Assembly: GCA_022822135.1 (NCBI GenBank)
Contig: JAJECH010000012.1
Coordinates: 1-64,000, forward strand
Length of the DNA: 64,000 bases
Direction: 5' to 3'
Source of the DNA: Pseudomonadales bacterium
Lineage (GTDB): Bacteria; Pseudomonadota; Gammaproteobacteria; Pseudomonadales; Azotimanducaceae
Positions 26,445-36,012 of the stretch are shown here, one piece after another (position 1 is the first letter of the stretch; every line of letters starts with the position of its first letter). A program made the translations under genes and the position numbers. The notes below the pieces were generated by a model. The model saw only the letters and a list, made by a program, of their open reading frames with translations, searched no databases and was not told where the DNA came from.

Positions 26445-27389
26445 CTACGCTCCTGTCGTGATCACTCCTTTTATGTAGCCGTCAACTTGACCAGTCGTCG
26501 CTTCACTCATGAAGGATGGAAACTCATCAAGCGGCACTACATGCGTCACCAAAGGTCGCAGATCGATGATGCCTTTTTGAATCAGTCGAATCGCGGGAGG
26601 AAACGGGTCACGAAGCTGAGCACCTGGCGAGGAGTTCACGAGCGAAATCGCTTTCCCATGCCAAGTTGACGGATTAAAAGTAGCTTCGGTCCCTTTAATC
26701 CACCCAAACAGATTGATAAGACCAGCACGTCTCACAATATCTGTTGCTAAGTCCAACCCCGACTGTGCGCCGCTTGTATCAACAACGACGTCGATGCCGC
26801 GACTCTGTAAATCGCGCTTGACTTCATCGAAGCCATCGGCCGTTACGTTGTGCGCTTCGGTAGCGCCAAACTCCTGTGCAAGCTCTAGGCGTCGATCGTC
26901 AACGTCAAGTGCGATAAGTTGATCCAATCCCATGCCCTGCAATCCTTGGACCATCATCAACCCCATGAATCCGCAACCCACCATCGCGAGGCGTTCGCCC
27001 ACCTTGATCCGGCAGCAATCGATCCCTGTGACGACGCATGATGCCGGTTCAACTACCCAATGCTGGTCAGCTAGGTTTGAGTCCGGTATCTTGTAAAGGC
27101 TGCGCGCCGGAGCGTTTCGATATCGACCAAAACCGCCGCCCGCAACACGCTGACCGATTTCTACGTCAGTCACTCCAGGTCCTAACTTCGTCACGTAACC
27201 AACGCCTTCGTGACCTGGTGGTGCGGTCGCACCCGCGTTAGTTCCGACTCGAAACGTTTGCAAGTCCCATGAACATATCCCGCACGCGGTGTTTTCAATT
27301 TGAACCTGCCCTGGACCCGGATCGTCAATCTCATGTTCGACGAACTCAGCGCCGCCACCGGGCACGTAACGGATATTCTTGTATTTCAT
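26445..27389 (-). CDS. Zinc-type medium-chain alcohol/polyol dehydrogenase
   Basis: The 314-residue NAD(P)-dependent oxidoreductase of the MDR superfamily has a catalytic zinc site in TACGICSWDLQTF (Cys36 or Cys39) and PPGHEG (His60, Glu61). The Rossmann motif is VGCGFMGLMMVQG and the cofactor-selecting acid is in IALDVDDRR. The structural-zinc lobe with four Cys is absent, and the protein is shorter than the usual 340-350. Related proteins include sorbitol/threonine-dehydrogenase-like enzymes, but the substrate cannot be named. It is a single gene facing the CoA-transferase. Confidence 0.88.
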   Translation of the reverse strand: MKYKNIRYVPGGGAEFVEHEIDDPGPGQVQIENTACGICSWDLQTFRVGTNAGATAPPGHEGVGYVTKLGPGVTDVEIGQRVAGGGFGRYRNAPARSLYKIPDSNLADQHWVVEPASCVVTGIDCCRIKVGERLAMVGCGFMGLMMVQGLQGMGLDQLIALDVDDRRLELAQEFGATEAHNVTADGFDEVKRDLQSRGIDVVVDTSGAQSGLDLATDIVRRAGLINLFGWIKGTEATFNPSTWHGKAISLVNSSPGAQLRDPFPPAIRLIQKGIIDLRPLVTHVVPLDEFPSFMSEATTGQVDGYIKGVITTGA

Positions 27390-27549
27390 AATGCTGGATC
27401 CTAGGTTCTGTAGCGTTCAGCTGCACATGAGCGTCGTCAGAACCTCGTTCGCTCAGTGCCGCACAACCTCAATGAGTATAGCGAGCCTATCTTTCCTTTT
27501 CCAGCCTCGCTGTGCTTGAATTCCCATCAGTCCAGTTCACGGAACAACA

Positions 27550-27846
27550 GTGAGCAACTCTCTTCGGCAGCAAGTGTTGGTTCTCTACCTAGCGAACTCC
27601 GCTTTGGACTCGCCTGTCACTGCTTGGGCGCGATACGATGGCACGGGTACGACCAGACATCAAGCGGGAGGTGACGAGGAACCGCCTTACGCAACGGGGT
27701 TAGCGGCGCTGCAAGATGGATGGCGACTAATCCAAGCATCACCGCTCATTGATCACAAGTCCGGCGACGAATTTCGAACCGGGTACTTCAAGTACGAGTT
27801 CTTTTTTGAAAAGCTTGTTCCCTTACCAGGTGAGGATCTTGATTAA
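27550..27846 (+). CDS. Small conserved-looking hypothetical protein (98 aa)
   Basis: A GTG-started frame encodes a 98-residue soluble protein with a regular composition unlike a random frame: YATGLAALQDGWRLIQASPL, then DEFRTGYFKYEFFFEKLV. The pattern is reminiscent of small uncharacterised proteins with a helix-strand-strand core ending in YFKYEFFFEK. I do not know a function. No strong ribosome site precedes GTG 27550. It lies alone 107 bp upstream of a PhyH gene on the same strand. Confidence 0.6.
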   Translation: MSNSLRQQVLVLYLANSALDSPVTAWARYDGTGTTRHQAGGDEEPPYATGLAALQDGWRLIQASPLIDHKSGDEFRTGYFKYEFFFEKLVPLPGEDLD

Positions 27847-27953
27847 CCAAGTGGAATCTGAGATACGCGTTGTGAATGCGAATGACGTACGAAAACTTCG
27901 ATTAATCTGCGTAAACTCCTCTGCTGAGTGAACGACGACTCCGAATCGAATCC

Positions 27954-28895
27954 TTGACTACGGCAACACAAACTAGCATCAAGCTCAAAACTCGCGATAT
28001 GGCAAATTTCGCAAGTCGTGGGTTTGTACGTCTTGACGCGGTGGTTCCCAAATCGCTAAACGCTCAATTTCTCGACGAATTGGAACGTACCTTCGGCGTA
28101 CGGGATGCTGCTAACGGATCTACCATGCCTGCTGTCGCTGCAGGTACCGACATCGATCAAGCATTCAGCCCGGACCAAATCCTCGGTCAAATCATGCGAT
28201 TACCTCGTTTGAAAGGCGCAATCGAGAGTTTGGTAGGTCCCGGTAGTCTGTTGGATCACCACTTCGTCCATGTATTACCACCAGCAAGCAAAATCGAGGC
28301 TACGGGTCGATCCGCCAACGCTCAGCACTTACATCAAGACTCGACGATCGATGTCCGCAAGGCTTTTGATATTCAACTGTTCTACTATCCGCAAGAGATC
28401 ACCGAAGACATGGGCGGTACGCGTTATCTACCGGGTTCACATCTTCGGATCGTAAATGAAGCGGCGATCGCACGATATCAGAACGTTCGCGGTCAGCAGC
28501 ATGTGGAGTGTCCTGCGGGAACGGTGTTCCTCATGCATCATGGGATTTGGCACGGCGGGAGTATCAATCGGAGCGAGCGTACACGCTATCTTTACAAGCT
28601 GCGTCTCAATCCAACCGTATCTCAGGTTCGCCTATGGGATACTACAGATCTGAATGACGAAGACGTAGCGCAACGCCCAATCTTCTTCGTCCGCGAAGCT
28701 CAGGATCCAGCAAACGTTCAGAGCATCCTAACCAAAGGAGAACCTTGGTTTGAGATGGATACCGGACGGATCGAATATATCAACCGAATACGCTTCTTTC
28801 GACGCTTACTTGGAGATAGAACGTTCGACGCGAACTACTGGGTTTCCCGTCTTGAATGCGAACCCGATACTATAGTAGACAATCTTAACTCCTAG
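27954..28895 (+). CDS. PhyH-family oxygenase 4 (313 aa)
   Basis: Predicted Fe(II)/2-oxoglutarate dioxygenase with HQD in AQHLHQDSTID (His127, Asp129) and distal His200 in GIWHGGSINRSERTR, whose Arg residues likely bind 2-oxoglutarate. The double-stranded beta-helix strand GGTRYLPGSHLR is typical. The start is uncertain: TTG 27954 has no obvious ribosome site and the in-frame ATG 27999 would still keep the core. The neighbours give no clear pathway. Confidence 0.85.
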   Translation: MTTATQTSIKLKTRDMANFASRGFVRLDAVVPKSLNAQFLDELERTFGVRDAANGSTMPAVAAGTDIDQAFSPDQILGQIMRLPRLKGAIESLVGPGSLLDHHFVHVLPPASKIEATGRSANAQHLHQDSTIDVRKAFDIQLFYYPQEITEDMGGTRYLPGSHLRIVNEAAIARYQNVRGQQHVECPAGTVFLMHHGIWHGGSINRSERTRYLYKLRLNPTVSQVRLWDTTDLNDEDVAQRPIFFVREAQDPANVQSILTKGEPWFEMDTGRIEYINRIRFFRRLLGDRTFDANYWVSRLECEPDTIVDNLNS

Positions 28896-30145
28896 TTTGT
28901 GGCAATGACACTTCTGAACTAACGATCACGATAATACGACAAAATTAAGTAATCCATCTCTATCATCATTTCGTAGACTCTCACATTGCGTCATGTTATT
29001 CTTTTGGAAGATTTGATGCATAGACCGAGTTTTAACTAAAAGCCGAATTTGGTTTGACTGTCCATCTTCACATCTATCTGGCCGATTGCACATACACTTT
29101 TTATAAAGTCCATTTTTTCCTTCGAACCTGTTTCATTAGATAACCACCAACCACTGTTCCCTAACGGTACGGCACGGTGAGTCCGACTTTCGCTGCTAGG
29201 TTTTCTATAAACTGCCTTAGGATCGTTTCCCACTAACGGCATTAGTTTGTTCCTGTAGGATCGAGACATAATCTTGTGGCCTCTCTCCTGAATCCGCGAT
29301 AGGAAATCATGATCAGTGAAATTCCCACTCAATTCCTTCAGTACGATTTCGACTGCTTCCGCGTGTGAGCTGTAACTCCTAATCTTTTCTTGCTCGTTAC
29401 GACGGATAAAGCGAACACTCCCATGATATGTGCGTCCTTGTTTCCCTATTGCTTTAAAGATAACTTTCTCTAATTTTGTCGGACTAATTCTCTCCGGTCG
29501 ATTCACTTTTAAACGTGTCCGATTGTCAAATTTTTTATACGCGAAACAAATATCCCGTCGACTGATAGAACAGCTATCGTTCCACAATCCGTCGAACCAA
29601 GTCCTGACAGACCTAGCTACTCTTATACTGTTGGAGTGAAAAGCCGCTTCTCTGTTGTGCGCAGACTTTGTTATATCCTCATCGTTTTCAAATCCAAGGC
29701 CATTTATAGATACGTTAGCGGATCCAACGATCGATTGTTCTCGACATAACCATACTTTTGCATGCATTCCATCATATTTTCTTACATCGAAGCCTAAATT
29801 GAGCATCTCTTCTATAGGTTTTGGATTACAAGCTCCACTCATCAAATCGCATACTATCCTTACTTCTCCAGAATTTTTACTATGTCTCGCCAATAAACCG
29901 GTAATATCTATGGCTCCTTTACCCCAATATGCAACCGCGATATTTAATGGATCCTCCCATAATGTTTTATCTTCCACCATTTCTCTTATTGCGTCGAGTA
30001 TTTCTCCGCCGTGTAAGAATTTCATGGTTCGTTCCTCTTTAAACTATCTCAGAGAGCAACCATATTACTGATTCGCAGTTTTAAGTAGAAGATACCATGT
30101 TAAAGGGCTAGAATGGTTCGCTAATTCCCGTCTTTAACGTGATAC
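28896..30145. other. AT-richer island carrying a single PLD-type gene
   Basis: Base composition visibly drops relative to both flanks: many A/T runs, and codons such as ATA, TTA and AGA in the gene. The flanking PhyH and nucleoside-hydrolase genes have the composition of the rest of the window. This is consistent with recent acquisition of the PLD gene, though no attachment site, repeat or integrase is visible. Confidence 0.55.
29036..30025 (-). CDS. Phospholipase D-like domain protein (possible nuclease)
   Basis: The 329-residue protein has one HKD half-motif, HAKVWL (His88, Lys90), followed by GSANVSINGL (101-110), characteristic of the PLDc_2 group that often dimerises into one active site. 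The C-terminal 200 residues are basic and unrecognised, with a possible winged-helix-like segment (KLEKVIFKAIGKQG). Proteins with this N-terminal layout include restriction-type nucleases and other DNA-acting enzymes, so a defence role is possible. It is a single gene with a composition unlike its neighbours. Start ATG 30025 has a weak purine stretch (GAGGAACG) upstream. Confidence 0.75.
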   Translation of the reverse strand: MKFLHGGEILDAIREMVEDKTLWEDPLNIAVAYWGKGAIDITGLLARHSKNSGEVRIVCDLMSGACNPKPIEEMLNLGFDVRKYDGMHAKVWLCREQSIVGSANVSINGLGFENDEDITKSAHNREAAFHSNSIRVARSVRTWFDGLWNDSCSISRRDICFAYKKFDNRTRLKVNRPERISPTKLEKVIFKAIGKQGRTYHGSVRFIRRNEQEKIRSYSSHAEAVEIVLKELSGNFTDHDFLSRIQERGHKIMSRSYRNKLMPLVGNDPKAVYRKPSSESRTHRAVPLGNSGWWLSNETGSKEKMDFIKSVCAIGQIDVKMDSQTKFGF

Positions 30146-31057
30146 ATGAGCAATCGTATTCCTATCCTCGTCGATTCCGATGCCAACAACGAGCTAGACG
30201 ACCAACATGCAATCGCCTATGCGGTGTTCAATAGCGATGTATTTGATCTCGTAGGTGTCACTGTTAACAACACCCCACTCGGCGACGGTATAGAAGGCCA
30301 ATACAACGAAGCGAAACGCGTACTCCAACTGTGCGATGCCTTTGACTCGATTCCGCTCTTTCGGGGCGCCGATCAAAACTACGAGGATATTCTTCCGTTC
30401 ATCAATGACGATTCGTTCGACGGCATAGACGCGGTTGACTTCATCATTGCGGAAGCTCGTCGTGAACGCAGCCAACCTTTAACAGTTATCCCTATCGGCA
30501 AACTAACCAATATTGCGCTCGCACTTGATCGTGCACCTGATATCAAAAGCAAGATGCGAGTCGTCTGGCTAGGTAGCAATTACCCAGAGGAAGGCGAGTA
30601 CAACCTATTAGCAGACATCCCTGCCGTCGAGAGCGTTCTAGACTCGTCTGTTGCGTTTGAGATGGTCACCGTACGCTACGCGCAGACTACCGGTTCGACA
30701 GCAGTCGCTGTCGAGACGAAAGTTGTAAAGCAAACGATGCCTGGTTTGGGACCGCAGGTGGACCCTGTTATTGGGCGTCATGGCGGCGAGTTCACGTGCT
30801 TCGGCGACTATTCAATTTCATTATTCGAAAACATGAACTTCCCGACGCGACCTCTCTTCGATGTAGTCGCGGTTGCAGTCGTCAAGAACCCCGCTTGGGG
30901 GGAGCGAAGTGAAATGCCCGCGCCTATCCTCGATGGGAAATCGTGGGTCGATTGGTCGGACAACCCTCATCGCATAGTAATCTGGGAAAACTTCGACAAG
31001 GACGCGATACTGGAAGACTTTTTCCAGTCGATGCGAAACTACCGCTTGCCTTCCTGA
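30146..31057 (+). CDS. Inosine/uridine-preferring nucleoside hydrolase family protein
   Basis: The 303-residue protein opens with the calcium-binding signature ILVDSDANNELDDQ (Asp10, Asp12, Asp18/19), the hallmark of the family that hydrolyses N-glycosidic bonds of nucleosides. The mid motif PIGKLTNIALAL corresponds to the family's TGPLTNxA segment. It uses DSDANNE where classical enzymes have DTDPGxD, so the substrate may be unusual. Its last 19 nt overlap the end of the convergent permease gene. Confidence 0.87.
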   Translation: MSNRIPILVDSDANNELDDQHAIAYAVFNSDVFDLVGVTVNNTPLGDGIEGQYNEAKRVLQLCDAFDSIPLFRGADQNYEDILPFINDDSFDGIDAVDFIIAEARRERSQPLTVIPIGKLTNIALALDRAPDIKSKMRVVWLGSNYPEEGEYNLLADIPAVESVLDSSVAFEMVTVRYAQTTGSTAVAVETKVVKQTMPGLGPQVDPVIGRHGGEFTCFGDYSISLFENMNFPTRPLFDVVAVAVVKNPAWGERSEMPAPILDGKSWVDWSDNPHRIVIWENFDKDAILEDFFQSMRNYRLPS

Positions 31058-32415
31058 TTCGCGAGTTTACGCCCGTACATCGCATATAGCGCAAGGCCGA
31101 CGCAACTCCACATGCCGATGATCACCCACTCCTCGGTTGCTAGCTGCGAATCAAAAGGCGGGAAGAACAACGCGAACAAACTTATTCCTAACGCGATGGC
31201 GATTACACCAACCGTCTTGCCGTATCGAAGTCGATAAGGTCTGACGAGCTCCGGCTCTTTCGCTCGCAACACGAGAAACGCGATCGGTACGAAGATGTAA
31301 GCGAGTACGGTCCCAAAACTCCCTGCGTTAATAAACCATATCAGGATCGTCCGACCGAACAACGGTGTAATACAAGAAAGTACCCCGATAATCACGATTG
31401 CGAGCCAGGGTGTATGAAAGCGAGGATGTAACTCGCCAAGTTTTTTCGGCAGAAAGCCAGACTTTGCCAACGCGAACATCAACCGACTTCCGCCAATGAT
31501 GAACGCATTCCAGCTGGTGAGGATCCCACCAATCCCACCAAGCACCAATATCGCGCCTGCAGACGGATGATTCCATAGCGCTGCCGCCGCGTCACCACTC
31601 GACATGGTCGTCGCAGCTAATTCAGGTCTTGGCATGGAGGTTGCCGCCGCAAACGAAATCGCTCCGTACCAGAGGATCGCAAGCATGACTGAGAATATCA
31701 ACAGCCAGCCAAGGCGTTTCAGGGGCACAGCAAGTTCCTCTGCCGCCTGCGGAATGACATCGAAACCTACGAGCAATACTGGCACCATGATGAGGACCAC
31801 CAACATCCCCGAAACGCCTTCTCCAAACAACGGTTCTAAATTCGCTGCTTCGCCGTGTACTGCGCCTCCTGTAAACAGTACGACGCCTGACAACAGAATC
31901 ACCATCGTGACGATCGTTTGAATAACAGCCGCCATCTTGATACCAAGCACATTGATGACGGTCATGACGATCGCGCCGCCGACGCCAATGAGCACAAAAC
32001 CAACATCAACCGTGAAGTCCTGAAGTGTCCACATTTCGCCAAATCGCACCTCAGGAATGAGGTATGCAACGGCCGTAGGTAATGCGACGGCTTCAAACAA
32101 GCAGACCGTCGTATACGCCATAAGTAATGCCCATGTGCACACGAACGACGGAGTTGCTCCCAGTGCGCGGTGTGTATAGACGTGCTCACCACCTGCGCGC
32201 GGCATGGCTGTTACCAGCTCCGCATACGTCAGCGCGATACAAAGCACCGTGACGCCACCAATCAAGAACGCTAGTAATACACCGAAGCTGCCGGCGTGAT
32301 CCACCCAGTAGCCCGTCATCAAGATCCAGCTCCAGCCGATCATGGCGCCGAACGACAATGTCAGTACTTCACGTGCCCGTAAAACTCGTTCGAAACCTGA
32401 GGATGCTTCAGTCAC
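31039..32415 (-). CDS. APC-superfamily amino-acid permease
   Basis: The 458-residue integral membrane protein has about 12 hydrophobic helices. The first helix (LTLSFGAMIGWSWIL) contains the unwound GxxIG-like substrate loop, and MPRAGGEHVYTHRALG is the typical TM2/3 signature. It likely imports amino acids or polyamines by proton or sodium coupling. The substrate is not deducible. Its end overlaps the nucleoside hydrolase gene by 19 nt on the opposite strand. Confidence 0.9.
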   Translation of the reverse strand: MTEASSGFERVLRAREVLTLSFGAMIGWSWILMTGYWVDHAGSFGVLLAFLIGGVTVLCIALTYAELVTAMPRAGGEHVYTHRALGATPSFVCTWALLMAYTTVCLFEAVALPTAVAYLIPEVRFGEMWTLQDFTVDVGFVLIGVGGAIVMTVINVLGIKMAAVIQTIVTMVILLSGVVLFTGGAVHGEAANLEPLFGEGVSGMLVVLIMVPVLLVGFDVIPQAAEELAVPLKRLGWLLIFSVMLAILWYGAISFAAATSMPRPELAATTMSSGDAAAALWNHPSAGAILVLGGIGGILTSWNAFIIGGSRLMFALAKSGFLPKKLGELHPRFHTPWLAIVIIGVLSCITPLFGRTILIWFINAGSFGTVLAYIFVPIAFLVLRAKEPELVRPYRLRYGKTVGVIAIALGISLFALFFPPFDSQLATEEWVIIGMWSCVGLALYAMYGRKLANQEGKR

Positions 32416-32520
32416 TATCGTTCCTACCTATGCCTTCAAACATACATCTTGAAATTAACGGAAGTCTTTAGTCTTGCGTGTCATCACTAGAGCAACAACT
32501 GAATTTAACGACCGAACGAA

Positions 32521-33549
32521 ATGGATCCCATAAGCCAAGGCAGTCTCGGTGCAGTCCTCCCGCAAAGTGTGCTGCGCCACAAGAATCTCGGCCGTTTGAC
32601 TCTATGTGGTGCTTTGGCTGGCATGGCGCCGGATCTAGACGTCTTCATTTCGAGCGACGTCGATCCATTGATGTTCTTGGTCTTTCATCGGCAGTTCACG
32701 CATGCGCTAGTTTTTATTCCAATTGGCGCATTGATCGTCGCTGGCTGCCTGTTTCCGTTCCTGCGCAAATCGCTCGAATTCAAGCATGTCTATATAGCAT
32801 GCCTCCTTGGTTACGCGACGCATGGGTTTCTTGATTCTTGCACTTCTTACGGTACACAGTTGTTTTGGCCGTTCAGCGACTATCGCGTCGCCTGGAACAC
32901 GGTATCCGTTCTAGATCCCGCATTCACCATCCCTCTTTTACTTGCTGTCATCGCGGGACTGATTTGGCGTAGACGTTGGTTACCTTGGTTTGGACTCACC
33001 TGGGTGATTGCCTATCTGCTCGTCGGCGTCTTCCAAAGCCAACGAGCGTTAGACGCAGGCGAACAGCTAGCGATGGCTAGAGGGCACGTTCCAGAGAGGC
33101 TGACCATCAAGCCGGGATTTGCAAACCAACTTTTGTGGCGGTCAATTTACGAGCATAACGACGTGTTCTACATCGACGCCATTAGAGTCGGCTTGACGAA
33201 GGACCCGATGATTTGCGGTGCAACTTCGTCGGTAGCCGTCCTAAACGTAGAAGAGCAATTGCCGTGGCTTGAGGACGGACAACAGCGAGTCGACATAGAT
33301 CGCTTTAGTTGGTTCTCTCAGGACTATGTCTCGATGGATCCAACGACACCGAACCGGATCATCGACGTGCGTTATTCGACAGTGCCAAATCAGCTAACCC
33401 CGTTATGGGGAATCGAACTGGATCCTAAGGCGGGTTCAAGTCAACATGTCAGGTTCTTTCAAGAGGAGAGCTTTGGGGATGGCCAGATTGACCGGTTTAC
33501 TTCCTTCCTCCGCGGCGAAGACTGCCAAGTTGTCGAACGAGCAATATGA
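32521..33549 (+). CDS. YdjM-like membrane-bound metal-dependent hydrolase (DUF457)
   Basis: The 342-residue membrane protein has N-terminal MDPISQGSLGAVL, MAPDLDVF and FHRQFTHALVF with conserved Asp/His pairs typical of the family, and a further GYATHGFLDSCTSYGTQ. Three to four helices lie in the first 180 residues, and a soluble C-terminal half follows. Family members are annotated as inner-membrane hydrolases of unknown substrate; E. coli YdjM is in the SOS regulon. No LexA box was recognised here. Start ATG 32521. Confidence 0.85.
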   Translation: MDPISQGSLGAVLPQSVLRHKNLGRLTLCGALAGMAPDLDVFISSDVDPLMFLVFHRQFTHALVFIPIGALIVAGCLFPFLRKSLEFKHVYIACLLGYATHGFLDSCTSYGTQLFWPFSDYRVAWNTVSVLDPAFTIPLLLAVIAGLIWRRRWLPWFGLTWVIAYLLVGVFQSQRALDAGEQLAMARGHVPERLTIKPGFANQLLWRSIYEHNDVFYIDAIRVGLTKDPMICGATSSVAVLNVEEQLPWLEDGQQRVDIDRFSWFSQDYVSMDPTTPNRIIDVRYSTVPNQLTPLWGIELDPKAGSSQHVRFFQEESFGDGQIDRFTSFLRGEDCQVVERAI

Positions 33550-33658
33550 CAAATTCTGTCCTCTCATCCGACTAACATAAACCAAAACCAAACAACACCG
33601 TGTGCACTTTGCGTTTCAAACTATCGCGAGTCACGCATCCGCGCAAATCGGAGCAGAC

Positions 33659-35050
33659 ATGAAGAAAAACATCATCGTGCTCGTCACTGATACGTTCAGG
33701 TACGACAACTTATTCGACAACGCCGAACGCCCCGTGCGGACTCCTTGTCTCGATCATTTTTGCGAAACAAGTGCAACCAACATTACAAATTTCTACACAG
33801 CGAGTTTCCCAACGATTCCAAACCGAACGGATCTGGCCACCGGTATCTTCGGATGGCCTCACTACGGTTGGCAACCGATTGACCAAAGCGGTCCGAACCA
33901 CATTGGAAAGACGCTTCATCGTCAAGGCTACAAGACGCAACTGATTTGTGACTGCCCTCACCTGTTCAACAGTCGTTTCCAATTTGGGTTTGATGCCGCA
34001 TATCAGCATCGTGGACAGGAAGGCGACAAACACTTGCTCCATCTGAACCATCCGATTCGCAATGAAATGCCGTTCGACAAGACCCGTCGAATGCCGATCT
34101 GGAACGACAGCAGCTTAGCGGACGCGCATCGTTGGATCAATCGATATTTCGAAGTCGAAGAAGAAACCTTTATGTACAAGACGGCCGCAACCACGGCGCG
34201 CTGGCTTGAGGAAAACTACGAGTGGGAACCGTTTTTCCTATGGGTGGACTTCTTTGACCCACATGAGCCTTGGGATCCACCCGAGTATATGGTGAAAAAC
34301 TACGATCCCGATTACGACGGCGCGCCGATGATCCACTGCAACTATGGTCCGGCTACAGACTATTCACCAGCAGAGCTCCACAATCTTTGGGCGCATTACG
34401 CAGCCGAGTCGGAGCTAGTCGATAAGCAATTAGGCGTTGTCTTGCAGAAGATACAAGAACTGCAGCTGCTTGAAAATTCCATCGTGATCATTACGAGCGA
34501 TCACGGCACAAGCATTGGTGAGCACAACCGCACGGGCAAGAGCAACATCTCGGACAACGACGATCGTTATTGGCCCATCTATCCAGAAGTCGGCCATGTA
34601 CCGTTCATCATCGCTGGTGCCGGAGTACCTGCTGGCAAAACCACCGATTTTCTGGCTCAACCACCCGACATCTTGCCGACTCTAAGCGAGTTGGCGGGCT
34701 TCGATCTCGATGTGCGGCAACCGGTCAACGGCGAGAGTTTTGCCGATGCACTGCAAAACGGGAAATCCCATCGTGACCTCGTCGTTAGCGCTGGTTACGT
34801 GAGTCCACGCTCAGACGGGAACTGCCCACCTAATGCTGTCACACCATTTGTAGTCGACGGAAAATGGGGCTACACAGCCGTAGGCGCAAATGGAACACCT
34901 GAGCTATACGACTATGCCAATGATCCGAACGCGGCGATCGATGTAGTCAACGATCACGCATCAGTCGCAAATGAAATGCAAGAGAAATTCGAATCGTTCA
35001 TGCGCTCAATCGGTGCCAATGACGCGTTAATTGAATGTTGGTCCCCATAG
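33659..35050 (+). CDS. Sulfatase-like hydrolase with Thr at the nucleophile position
   Basis: The 463-residue alkaline-phosphatase-superfamily protein keeps the metal sites: Asp11 in VTDTFRYDN and SDHGTSIGEH late. Where sulfatases have Cys/Ser-x-Pro-x-Arg it reads Thr52-Ile-Pro-Asn-Arg56, in the context FPTIPNRTDLATG. Thr cannot be converted to formylglycine, but it is the nucleophile of phosphodiesterase/NPP relatives. The enzyme may therefore be a phospho- or phosphonate esterase, or inactive as a sulfatase. The start is ATG 33659 behind CGGAG; the frame is open from 33602. No signal peptide is seen. It resembles the disrupted gene at 951-1833 in its FDPHEPWD segment. Confidence 0.85.
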   Translation: MKKNIIVLVTDTFRYDNLFDNAERPVRTPCLDHFCETSATNITNFYTASFPTIPNRTDLATGIFGWPHYGWQPIDQSGPNHIGKTLHRQGYKTQLICDCPHLFNSRFQFGFDAAYQHRGQEGDKHLLHLNHPIRNEMPFDKTRRMPIWNDSSLADAHRWINRYFEVEEETFMYKTAATTARWLEENYEWEPFFLWVDFFDPHEPWDPPEYMVKNYDPDYDGAPMIHCNYGPATDYSPAELHNLWAHYAAESELVDKQLGVVLQKIQELQLLENSIVIITSDHGTSIGEHNRTGKSNISDNDDRYWPIYPEVGHVPFIIAGAGVPAGKTTDFLAQPPDILPTLSELAGFDLDVRQPVNGESFADALQNGKSHRDLVVSAGYVSPRSDGNCPPNAVTPFVVDGKWGYTAVGANGTPELYDYANDPNAAIDVVNDHASVANEMQEKFESFMRSIGANDALIECWSP

Positions 35051-35082
35051 CGCAGAAGCTAGTTAACAGATAGGAGCGAGTC

Positions 35083-36012
35083 ATGCGATTTGGCGCACAA
35101 GTAACGTGTTATAGAAACACCTGGGATTCAATTCGCAGCGTTGTGGAGCTACTTGACGCAGGCGAGCAATGGGAGAGTGTTTGGTTCGCAGACCACTATC
35201 TTCCACCGCCTGGACGAAAAGAGGAAGAACACTTAACCGCACACGAGGGATTCACAGTGGCAGCCGCAGTCGCTGGTTTTTCGAACGACCTGCGCATCGG
35301 GCATTTAGTCCTTGGCAACACATACCGCAATCCAGGATTGGTCGCCAAGATGGCAACAACCGTCGATCAGATTTCGCGCGGTCGTTTTGTGCTCGGTATC
35401 GGTGCTGCCTGGTTTAAACGCGAGCACGAAGCGTACGGTTGGACCTTTCCAAGTATGAAAGAGCGTCAAGATCGTTTCGAAGAAGCTTGCCAGTTAATCC
35501 GCGCGTTGTTCCAAGGTGAAGGTGGTTCGACGTTTAGTGGCAACTACTATCGATTAGACGATGCGCCAATGTCACCCGGTTGCTTTAATCCGGACGGTAT
35601 CCCGATTCTGGTCGGTGGCACCGGCGAAAAGCGAACACTGCGGACACTCGCGAAATACGGCGACGTAATGAACTTGGACGGCTGGGCGGGCGCACCGATG
35701 ACTGCTGAGACGTTTCATCACAAAGTTGGCGTTCTAAATGCGCATTGCGAACGCGTTGGTCGAGATCCCGCTGAAATCACGCACACCGTATTGATGCCGA
35801 CCATGGTTTCCGACGATGCGGAGCAAGTAGCCGCGTTCGTGAACGGCCGCCGGTTAGGTCAAGGATCTGCTGCTGGACCTAAGAACTACGTCATTGACCG
35901 CATTGGCGAGATCGTCGATGCTGGCGCGGACGGCATCATGATTGGTGGCATTCCGACAGACGACCTTGAGCAATACCAACTCGTCGCTGAAGAGGTCTTG
36001 AGTCACTTTTAA
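35083..36012 (+). CDS. Luciferase-like (LLM) flavin-dependent oxidoreductase
   Basis: The 309-residue TIM-barrel protein belongs to the bacterial-luciferase/F420 superfamily (the TIGR03560-like group). Visible segments are WFADHYLPP, IGHLVLGNTYRNP, GRFVLGIGAAWFKREHEAYGW and IPILVGGTGEKRTLRTLAKYGD. It uses reduced FMN or F420; no F420 biosynthesis genes are nearby. The start is ATG 35083 behind TAGGAGCGAG. It lies 32 nt after the sulfatase-like gene and is probably co-transcribed. Confidence 0.9.
   Translation: MRFGAQVTCYRNTWDSIRSVVELLDAGEQWESVWFADHYLPPPGRKEEEHLTAHEGFTVAAAVAGFSNDLRIGHLVLGNTYRNPGLVAKMATTVDQISRGRFVLGIGAAWFKREHEAYGWTFPSMKERQDRFEEACQLIRALFQGEGGSTFSGNYYRLDDAPMSPGCFNPDGIPILVGGTGEKRTLRTLAKYGDVMNLDGWAGAPMTAETFHHKVGVLNAHCERVGRDPAEITHTVLMPTMVSDDAEQVAAFVNGRRLGQGSAAGPKNYVIDRIGEIVDAGADGIMIGGIPTDDLEQYQLVAEEVLSHF

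Noticed and set aside
29430-30071. Plus-strand frames opposite the PLD gene
   Set aside because: They lie antisense to a gene with a clear HKD motif and have no domain features.
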